A program made the translations under genes and the position numbers. A stretch of 64,000 nt of DNA, taken from assembly GCA_013399115.1 (NCBI GenBank), contig VXAA01001518.1:545281-609280 (forward strand), written 5' to 3'. Origin of the DNA: Anseranas semipalmata (Eukaryota > Chordata > Aves > Anseriformes > Anseranatidae). Shown here piece after piece: positions 55,226 through 64,000 of the stretch. The first letter of the stretch is position 1, and the number at the start of each line of letters is the position of its first letter. The notes beneath the pieces were generated by a model. It made no database searches and had not been told where the DNA came from. It worked only from the letters and a program-made list of their open reading frames with translations.

Positions 55226-55989
55226 GAAAAATAGAAGAGTGGATTATGAATGACTGGAACTGAGAGATAGACAAAGAGAAAAGAAAAGCATACCATTAGA
55301 AAAAGGAAAGACCGTTACTTCTCCATAAAACCAGGAATGCAGTGATCTTGTCCACATTTACACCAGCTGGAAATTCAGTTTTCATGGTGCAAAGTCCTGG
55401 CAAAGCAAGAATTTAACTCAGGGTGCATTTTGACCTTAATGGAAACTCTGGATGCTCGTAACTTTTGACACAGTATATGCACTGTATGCACCAGTAAAGG
55501 CAATTCTGATGTGGGGCGTGAGACTTTTGTTGCACTGGACTAATTTAATGGATTTAATAGTGAAAAAAGCTGCTTAGCCAATACCTGTGAGTGAACAATG
55601 CAGAATCCTCTATCAATAGAGACAATATATCTTTCTAAGGGTCAATAGGAGCCAATAGGAGCCAAAACCAACAGGTGTTTCTTCAATCCAAGCAAACTGG
55701 ATCTGTTCCAAGGAAAAGATATATTAGAAAAATCACATGCAAGCAATGGGGTGGCAGTGAGAGGAAAAAAGCGTGTCCTTCAACAAGGGCTCACCTCCCT
55801 GCCCTATTTGCTAGTCTGCTCTCTACAGAAGTTGCAGTCCTTTTCCTGACACATCACTGCTCATGTGGAGGGGTTCACATGCTAAGCCTTGAGAATCCTC
55901 CTCCCCATTCCTCCTCACTGGTAGCTATATAACCTTGTCTGGGATCAACTCGCTGAGTGATGTGTGTTGCTGTGCACTGTTGCTCTATT

Positions 55990-56640
55990 CTCTGCATTAT
56001 TTAGCATGCTGACAGTCTTTTTGTTATCTGCAAATATTACCAACGGTGATTGCAATGTGCCTTCCAGAAATATGGGATAGCAACAGACCTAGCAACAGTC
56101 TGTGCAGAACCCTACTGAAAGCATCCTCTCTCTGTCATGATTTCCCATTGACAAACCCTTTTCCAGGTTTGTGAATTAGCCTGTTCTTAATCTCTTTAAC
56201 ACATGCTTTATTGATATTATGTGGAGCTAATTTTTTAATCAAAATGTTATGCAGCAAATAGTCAAACACCGTATGGAAGTCTAAATATATTACATCTTTG
56301 TTGTTACCTTAATTAGCCAGCCTTGGAAAATCATCAAATATTTAAATTGAATTTGTTTTATGAGACATGTTTTCTGTAAAAATTCAGAGACTAGTATTAA
56401 TTAATAATACTCCATATTAATTATTTACACTTTATTAATTCTGTATTAATTGTGCCTTTTTTTTCCTCTTTTGGTTTGTTATCGATGTTACACTGGCTTT
56501 CCCAGCAGATCTCGTTCATCATCTGTTATTATTGATGCACATCAGCAGTTTTCCCATCCTTTGGAATATCCCCTGGATTCTGTACTTTTGGAAAATGTTT
56601 TTCTAGAAACTCTTGGACATGAAAGTTGTCTCAGCCTCCA
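55990..56640 (-). repeat. Ancient CR1-type LINE, reverse-transcriptase relic
   Basis: The minus strand still encodes reverse-transcriptase blocks in the correct order. DVIYLDFHTVFD is at 56296-56261 (family: DVIYLDFxKAFD). NILIKKLA is at 56248-56225 (family: HxILIxKL). FADN is at 56034-56023, at the site of the catalytic FADD box, with the second Asp replaced by Asn. The stretch between is broken by stops and frame shifts. The divergence suggests a copy much older than the CR1 copies with intact tails. It is inactive. Confidence 0.75.
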
Positions 56641-57696
56641 AATTTTCCTGTGTTTCTGTACGTAGCCTGTCTAGTTTTTCATGACTGTGTTGAGTAGCCA
56701 TGTCAAAACCAGAGGTGCCATTTCAGACAACTTCTATGGGAGACGAGGAATACAGAGGAAGGAAGAGGAGTAGCAACTGCAGGAAAAGCACTCCAGTCCC
56801 AAATGAGCCTGGAATTTTTGAAATATGGGAATTAGTACATGGAGCTAGAACAGTGAGAAGATCAATAGGCAGTTACGACCTGACATGTACTACATCTATC
56901 CACAAAAAGTTTAATATTATCACACCAGTCATAGCCCAGCCAGCTACACAAACATTGTGTCCCCCTATTTCTTCCTATCCCTTCTGCATGTGCATGTATT
57001 GCTTTCCTAAAATTGCCCACTTAAACCAGTTTCTTCTGTCTTTGCTAGATCCTAGCCATTACCAAAAACCTCAAGTTTCTACAAGATGTTGTACACAAGG
57101 ACAGAGTACTTCCTCTCAGCCCTCGTTTTCTGTTGCAGGAGTCCAATACTATTCTGGGCTAACAGAAGAAAAATCTCTGCTGATTTAGATCATCCTGAGA
57201 GGGATTGGACACTGCTATACACCAAACTCATTAACATTTTCTTGGCTTGAATCTTCTTGATCCTTCAGCAAGATGGGTATTTTAAGAAACTGCTTTTCAA
57301 CCTTACTTGTCAGAAGCCTTAAGAAGGTTTAAATAACTGATAGCTTTTTTGCTTCCATTTTCAGCAAGGTGGTCGAACATAAATGTATTGAATAGGTAAA
57401 AGAATAAATGTCAGAAACAAAAGACTAGAAATTAAAGTAGACCAAAAATAGAAGAGACTGCAGAGAACACTTAGATGTATTCAAATTGGATATTCAGATA
57501 ATCTATGGTAAAATATCTTGGTGTTATTGTCAGGTGTGCGTGAGCTCCTGGAAATCAGATGAGATTCCATAAGATAGGAAAAAGTAAATGCAATGGGCAT
57601 TCTTAAAAGGGAAGAGGAGGAAAAAAAAGCCAAAGAATATTGACCTGGCATCTTAACTTCAATTCAATTAAATTCAATTCAAAAGCAAGCAAAATA

Positions 57697-57726
57697 AAAC
57701 AACAACAACAACGACAACAAAAACAG
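57697..57726 (+). repeat. (CAA)n microsatellite
   Basis: About nine CAA/CGA units in an A-rich context. Confidence 0.85.
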
Positions 57727-58296
57727 GTAAAATTGAACAATAACTATTTGAAAGGGCATAGGGAGAAATAAGCAGTAATATGTTTTTTCTAAGAAAAAAA
57801 TGGCAAATAAATTTATTTCTTTTCATGGGAATCTTCAGAATAGGGAAGATGAGGTAGTAAAATACTTGACTTTAGGATGTCTACTGACATTGTTTCATAT
57901 AATTTTCTCATGAACGGACTGCCTCTGCATGGTCCTGGTTAAACCCAAATAAGGTGAGTGAAAAAGTGGTTATAAAATGACTGCATGGAAGTAATTATGA
58001 TTGCTTCATTTTCCAAATGGCTGTACTGTGAAAGATTTCTCAAGACTCTTTCTTTGGTCAGGTATTACTGAATATTTTGAGCTATGCCTTGGATGATCAA
58101 ACAGGGAGTGGGAATATTACGTTTGCAAATGGAACCAAATGGGGGGTGAAAGGATTGGAGAATGGGATAGAAATCTAGACAGGGAGGAAGAAATGCATGG
58201 AATTTAACAGAATGCATGTTTGTACACTCAAATAATAATCACCTTAAAACAGGTTACAGAACATCTGGATTAATAGGTATTTCTGAATACAAGTTT

Positions 58297-58326
58297 TTTG
58301 TTGTTGTTTGTTTGTTTGTTTGTTTG
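58297..58326 (+). repeat. (GTTT)n microsatellite
   Basis: GTTGTTGTTTGTTTGTTTG-type repeat ending in GAACG. Confidence 0.9.
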
Positions 58327-59327
58327 AACGGTGTCACAGTCTGGACATGTTTCAACAAAACTGAAAATTTCTGAAAAAGGCAAACATCATATGGGATGTG
58401 TTTCTATGGTACCTCACATAATCATTCTGTTTACACTTTAAGGCCTGGAATGGCTTAGCCCCAGAATTGTTGTAATTCACAAAGAGATGAAACAGAAGTA
58501 TATTTGATTTTACAAGTGTACAGGGCAGCCCAGGCTTAGACTTTTATTCTGAGAGCATAACTCAAGGACCAATTGCCATTTGAAAAATCCTGTCTCGGTG
58601 CTGTTTCATGATAGCCCATCTGCTCTGAGCTTTGATTCCCGCCTATTGACCAAAAAAGGCCACCTCTGTTTCATTTGTTGAAGGACTGTTTCCATTGCTT
58701 ATACATAAGAAAACACAAGAAAAGAAACTAAGGTGGGCATTTACCTTTAGACAATGTGACTGTCGCCCTTCTCCCACCTTGAAGAAGATGTAAAACATCA
58801 CTGTCTCCTTACTTACACCAAGTTGCAGAAATCTCTAGCACTGCAGTAGTGACTTCCTCCTCCCTCCATTGCAAATTCACATCTTTATGATAGGAAGTTT
58901 GAGGAATCGGTGCCCACTTCTGCCATACTTGTTACCCCAAAACCAGCCACAATATGCATCAGATTGACTTCACTACAAACAAGTTCCACTGCAATGCATG
59001 AGATATTGTACCTCCTGAAAAAAAACATGAATTGATGCTTCAGTCAATATTTTTCCTCTGATGTTCTTTGCTGAATTTAATTATTGGGTTTGCCTTCAAG
59101 ATTCTGTCATCATCAGCACGAAAATGATCGCGTGAGTAACTACCACAGCAGAAACCTCATCATTTGATCTCAAAGGCTTTTAATTAAATTGCAGTAAAAG
59201 ATAAACAAAACTTTTCAAAAGCAAATTCATGTCTGTTTAAATATTTCTGGTTCTATCTCCTGTGAAGTCAGGTTGCCTAGCTGAAACGTCAGTAGCTATG
59301 AAACCCATTAGGTGCTTCTCTTAACTT

Positions 59328-59760
59328 AGAATCATAGAATCACAGAATATCCTGAGTTGGAAGGGATCCACAAGGATCATTGGGTCCAACACCTGCCTTC
59401 TCACAGGACCACCCAAAAATCGGACCATATGTCTGAGGGCATTGTCCAAACGCTTCTTGAACTCCAGCAGGCTCAGTGCCATGACCATTTCCCTGGGGAG
59501 CCTGTTCCAGGGCCCGACCACCCTCTCCATGAAGAACCTTTTCCTGATATCCAGCTTGAACCTCCGCTGTCGCAGCTTCATGACATTCCGTTGGGTCCTG
59601 TTGCTGTCACCAGAGAGAAGAGATCAGCGCCTGTCCCTCTGCTCCTCCTTGTGAGGAAGCTGTAGGCCACCATGAGGCCTCCCTTCAGTCTCCTCTTTGC
59701 TACGCTGAACAATCCAAGTGAACTGAGCCTCTCCTCATATGTGTTCCCCTCTAGACCCTG
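59328..59760 (-). repeat. CR1 LINE ORF2 C-terminus and 3' UTR (minus strand)
   Basis: The minus strand encodes the CR1 ORF2 C-terminal pattern ([20 protein letters not shown], then [16 protein letters not shown]). The 3' tail lies at the left end (AGAATCATAGAATCACAGAA at 59328-59347). At 59760 the sequence changes abruptly to an inverted CR1 tail. Confidence 0.92.
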
Positions 59761-59847
59761 ATTTTTGGGTGGTCCTGTGTGGAGCCAGGAGTTGGACCCA
59801 ATGATCCTTGTGGGTCCCTTCCAACTCAGGATATTCTATGATTCTAT
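59761..59847 (+). repeat. Inverted CR1 3' tail fragment (87 bp)
   Basis: The last 87 bp of a CR1, in plus orientation, ending ATTCTATGATTCTAT at 59833-59847. It is nearly the reverse complement of 59340-59421, so the two can fold into a hairpin with arms of about 80 bp and a loop of about 340 bp. It lies exactly between the ORF1 and ORF2 pieces of the minus-strand CR1. Confidence 0.88.
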
Positions 59848-60560
59848 ATCTCTTATATAAAGGCACCTGGGAAGGTGAGGTAGGCAGGGAGGGGGTTCAC
59901 CTGCCACCCCAAGCAGAAACCTGCTTCCATTCTCCCCTGTCTTTTAGGTCCCCTCCTTCTGCCTGCTGGTGAGGGGATCCTTTGTTTTTTTGTGTTGTGG
60001 CTGGCTGATGTGTCTGTCTCAGGTATGGTAGAGTATGATTCCACCAGTCGATCTCCTTCTCGAACTCCCTAGTGCTCCTCAGCCATGCTGAGCAGTTCTT
60101 CTACCTGGCACACCTCCCATGTGTGTACTCACTGCTGCCATCAGACACTGACAGAAAACTTGGGCACACCCTGCAGCCTGAGACCTGGATGGCCGTGTGT
60201 CCCCTTGGGGGCTCTGTCTGGGTAGCTGTGTCAGTTCCTGTGTCTGGAGAGGCCACAGGGGACACAGAGGACATGGCTTTCTGCTGGGTGGATGCCATGA
60301 CTGGAGCTCCTTGTGAGCAAGTCACAACCACCTGTCAAAGTGGCAGTGACAGCACCCTCCTGGAGCACCCTGCCATGCAATCTGCCATGCTACACCCTGG
60401 CTGATGCATCACGGCCTGTCAGCCTGCCCTGGTCACTCGTGCTCCCCAGGAATGCATTTTAGGAACCCCCTCTGGATGCCACGATCCCCACTACACTGTG
60501 GAACACACCTGCAGTGGAGCTGATCACCTTGGTGAGTGACCTTTGGTGAGCTGATTCCAG
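59848..60560 (-). pseudogene. CR1 LINE ORF1 and 5' UTR remnant (inactivated)
   Basis: Read on the minus strand from about 60331, one frame gives VVVTCSQGAPVM, then DTGTDTATQTEP, AIQVSGCRVC, a stop at 60098-60100, and in the same frame LRSTREFEKEIDWWNHTLP, GEWKQVSAWGGR, a second stop near 59900, and finally SQVPLYKRY up to the junction at 59848. The TQTEP, VQVSGCxxC and EKEIDxWxxTLP patterns are characteristic of avian CR1 ORF1, a nucleic-acid-binding protein. The upstream GC-richer part to about 60560 is probably the CR1 5' UTR; its outer edge is a guess. The two stops make it a pseudogene. Confidence 0.75.
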
Positions 60561-61229
60561 TTACTCACTGTCCTGTGGTCAGGGACTCTGAAGTGGAATT
60601 TCAGTAAACAAATTGCGCAGGATTGCAATATAAGCTAACCTAGTTGCAATCTCTTTGGTCTCAATGTCTCCATTTTGACAAAAAGAGAAAATTAGGTTGT
60701 CTTTTAGGAAAGCCATACTAAGGTCATGAAGTTCTTTGCATTTTAGGACCAACATAACAAATATGATGTGATACTCTGAGTATATCACACTCCTTCCCCT
60801 TCCCAAGTATTTTTGAGATTTCTCCCTAACCCTAAACCTTCTTCCCTCTGCAGACTTCTCAGTTCTTCATGCTTTACTTCTGTACTTTCATCTTGAGATC
60901 ACACTGCTCCCTCTAAGAAAATATTCCTTGCAGCCTGTATATGCTATGGTAAAGAACAAAGGAGACATGATATATATATATTTTTTTTACAAAGATGTGG
61001 AATTTGGTTAAAAAGAAGGAAGATTTAATGCTTTGTGTGTCCTTGGTAAATAGAATAACATGAAATAAACTTAAGCAAGAAAGTTGTAACATATTGCACC
61101 AAAAACTTGTAACATGAAGAACAGATAAGCACTAGCACTGACTGCTCAGAGAAGAGGTGTTATTTCCAGCACTGAAAGGTTTTATGAGTCTGCTATGAGT
61201 TTTCTAGTGGTCTCTGTCTTGAAGTTCCT

Positions 61230-61293
61230 CCTAATGGATGGGTTCCCCTGATGGAGTTGGACCTAATGGAGGGGTTCCTCCTGATGGAGTTCA
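61230..61293 (+). repeat. About 32-bp imperfect tandem duplication
   Basis: CCTAATGGATGGGTTCC plus CCTGATGGAGTTGG is repeated as CCTAATGGAGGGGTTCC plus TCCTGATGGAGTTCA, with a one-base indel and a few substitutions. Confidence 0.9.
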
Positions 61294-62149
61294 TCATCCA
61301 CGAAGCAGAACATATTTCTTCAATCTTACCCTCCTCAAGAATTCACTAAATACAGCATTAAAAAATATGAAAACCTGCACAGTATGCTTTTTCCCAAAAC
61401 AAGAGGAGGAATGAAAAAAAAAATTATGATATGTAAGTTCTTATGTTCATGTTCAGTGGTCAGCAGAATCTGGGACACCCTTTTGCAAATATTGGATATT
61501 ATCTATCTATATGCATTTACTTAAGCAAATACACAGAATAACACAGAATAACCTACATTTAGGTTCTTTATTTTTTCATTTCTGTTTTGTTGAAAAAGTG
61601 TGAATGATAAATTGCTTATTTACTAAAGAATTAATTAACTTCCCCTTCCCCCCGGTAGTAAGTGCCAAATAGCTGTTGCATGGATCCTGGAATTTAATTA
61701 AAGTACAGAAACCAAGCATTATAAAAATCATTTTTTATTAGTTAAATAAAATTATATTGAATGTCGTAGATGCATAAGCAAGGCAGGAGAGATTTTAAAG
61801 ACATGCTTTGCATCTAGCATGAACTTAAACTATAATCTGTACAAATAAATTGCACCGGTTGCTTCAGAACATTCAGAACATATTCTCTAAGATTTGACCG
61901 TAGCAGATCACATCCTTCCAGACTGGAATAAAGAATGTTCCCCCTTCTTTGATTCCCAGTTGATTTCCTTACTTTGAATGAACTAACACCTAAACAAGGT
62001 AATTGTATCATTGGAATAAATAGAAAATACTCTGCACTGAGACAGAGTCTAGTAACATTGGCATCAATTTAGCTCTTAAATTCCACTTCTGTTACTTGCT
62101 TCATGCTCTTCACAGGTTAAATGCTTTCACACTTATATAACTTTAGTAA

Positions 62150-62420
62150 GAGGTCTGAGCTGCTTGAAATTGTTTTAGTTTAAATGATTTATATAAATAG
62201 CAGTAACTATATATCTGATTTCTAGGCTATTCTAAGTAGATTAACAGAGGTGTCAATTTCAAATTAAATATTAAGAATACTTATTGTTGAAGCAAAAACA
62301 TAATTGAAAATGTCATCATTTTGTCTCATATAATTGATTTCTAGTATTTTATTAGCTATATATTTTACCTTTAACTTCAATGTTCACAGTGTATTTTGTA
62401 TTACAATATTGAATTATTAT
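62150..62420. promoter_or_regulatory. Candidate AT-rich conserved element upstream of PTCHD4
   Basis: A repeat-free AT-rich block with AAATTAAATATTAAG near 62260, ATAATTGA motifs near 62300 and 62330, and a string of TTAAAT/ATTTAA words. It resembles the intronic blocks above. The evidence is composition only. Confidence 0.15.
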
Positions 62421-63678
62421 GCAATAAGGCATCATGAACTTCATTTATGGGATGGGATACAACTTACATATCATTAGGTGTTTAAAACTTACATGCTCAG
62501 TAATACCTAGTTAGGTAAGTCCTTTAATGATCAACAAAAAGAAATCTTCAGCGGGAGGTTCATCTCAGACTTATACTAGATCTTTTTGTTAGCATGTGAT
62601 GAAATATCTTTTGGATATGATTGTCTGTGTCTAGGGACTATTGATGGTTCCTGGATGATAAGTTCAGACAATATACCTAACCTCCAGCTGGCTGGTGAGG
62701 TAAAATGGACTTACCCTTAGAGACTATAATGGTTGCTGGTATCAGCTACTATCATTCATCCAGGTGGTCTACCCAATATATCTCTAATTGCAATGGGGAT
62801 TAAAAACCCAGTCAGGAAGAGCATGAAAGTTTCCCTTTGGGCAGAAACTGGTGACTGTTTCAGTATGTCTGTTCCGCTTCTGTATTGATGTCAACATTGC
62901 TCTGTGGACAGATACGATTACAATTCACAACAAACACAAAGAACTGAACCTATCTATCATGAAGCAATCCTGAAATGGCCTCATCATGACAGGCTGGCAC
63001 TTTGTCTTGGTGCCCAAATCATTATTCCCCCTGGAAATGCATTTTTCACACACTGACCATCAGATATTCAAGCATTCTTACATAAGCTAAAGCCCAGGCT
63101 GCTGTCCAAAGGATATTACGGCTCATCTCCAGATGAGCCTCCCTCTGTGGAGGGTTTTTTGTCTTGGGTGTTTTTCTTTCAGTCATAAAGAAAGAAGGAG
63201 TGTAAAAAAAATGTTAATGCAATGGCATTCCCCCAGGAGAAAGGTGGAGCAGCCTCAGGAAAACCAGCAAAAGCAGAGAAAAGAACTAGCAGGAAGTCTG
63301 AAGGTTAATGTCATGCCCTTGGGATTCTCTGCATAGGAAAGCTGCCAAGAGTTTCCTTTGTCACGCTGCTTATTCTGGAGGCCATTTGACTTCACTTAAT
63401 TGGTAAATGGAAAGCTGCACATGAAATAAATAGTCTTTGTGAGTCCAAATATCGCCACGGCTTTCTTCTTGCTTGCTGGTCTCTCTTTCTCAGTGTATTT
63501 TACTTTGGAAACACCCTTTTTGCCACATTTCAGATACTTCCACTTGCTTCCATTCTCAAGACCCACGCTGGTATGGCCTCCTCATGTTATCTTGCCCACT
63601 GCAGGAACTCCAAATTTTATTTCTAATATGCAACAGCAAATAAATGCAAACAGCTCCTTCTTCCCTTCCTTTTTTTTT

Positions 63679-63679
63679 N
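63679..63679. other. Single N at homopolymer edge
   Basis: An N after a T run, of the same type as those at 31333, 40533 and 54046. Confidence 0.9.
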
Positions 63680-64000
63680 ATATGAGATTTCTTTCAATTC
63701 CAGGCTGTGCCATCCTTTGTGGCAGAGATCGTTCTTATCAACCTCTATTCCATAAAACATGTATTTATTGTCAAGTAACAGCAACAATAATAATGACAAA
63801 AGATGTGTGAATGATGCAAAAAAAACTCATCTGAGGAAGCATATGTCATGATGAAAGATGACATTGGATTTGCTCAAACCACTAGCAATCTACTGATCTA
63901 CTAGCAATCTGGATATAAAAGAAGATACCAGTTATCTCCTTCTAGAAACTCATGGCCATTGTACTTACACAAATATATATGTTTGACTGGCCATGGCCCT

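Larger units (their letters stand above)
48731..64000. other. Upstream flank of PTCHD4, non-coding
   Basis: No exon of any gene could be recognised here. It contains an ancient CR1 reverse-transcriptase relic (55990-56640), a rearranged CR1 (59328-60560), a MIR-like fragment (55124-55225), short tandem duplications (51293-51332, 61230-61293), simple repeats, and an AT-rich enhancer-like block at 62150-62420. The remaining sequence is unique-looking AT-rich DNA in which I see nothing specific. Confidence 0.7.

Noticed and set aside
56700..57188. A 162-codon open frame on the plus strand just beyond the ancient CR1 relic
   Set aside because: It has no recognisable domain, no clear splice context and ordinary AT-rich composition. 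A frame of this length can occur by chance in 64 kb.

Overview
The window looks like avian nuclear DNA. The evidence is several CR1 LINE copies with the bird-type 3' end (ATTCTATGATTCTAT preceded by the ORF2 C-terminus), AT-rich non-coding DNA with modest repeat density, short microsatellites, and one split vertebrate gene. I cannot fix the species from the sequence. There are two long N gaps (22670-23033 and 47994-48458) and four single Ns.

The only protein-coding gene I can support is the 5' part of PTCHD4 (patched domain containing 4), on the minus strand. Exon 1 is at 47211-47810 (200 codons) and exon 2 at 21328-21808 (160 codons plus one base). Both have good GT/AG splice sites, and the reading frame joins across a 25.4 kb intron 1. 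Together they encode about residues 1-361: the first membrane span, the first extracellular loop, and the start of the sterol-sensing-domain region. The large 3' exon is not in the window, so 1-21327 is the 5' part of intron 2. The region around 47811-48730 is the presumed 5' UTR and promoter, with a 465-base gap where GC-rich sequence would be expected. The stretch 48731-64000 is upstream flank.

Everything else is non-coding. CR1 fragments occur on the plus strand at 13755-13850, 17821-18076, 26152-26276 and 30117-30179, and on the minus strand at 29499-29763. A very old CR1 reverse-transcriptase relic lies at 55990-56640. A rearranged CR1 at 59328-60560 combines ORF1, an inverted 3' tail and an ORF2 C-terminus. 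A few MIR/CORE-SINE-like fragments and many simple repeats are also present. Several AT-rich blocks with clustered homeodomain and octamer motifs (3240-3560, 8840-9240, 16560-16960, 62150-62420) are candidate conserved enhancers, but conservation could not be tested here.

I see no operon, CRISPR array, intact mobile element or previously undescribed system. The most notable points are the mosaic CR1, the overlapping out-of-frame uORF at the PTCHD4 start, the enhancer-like blocks, and a pentanucleotide array that seems to have grown out of a 22-bp duplication.
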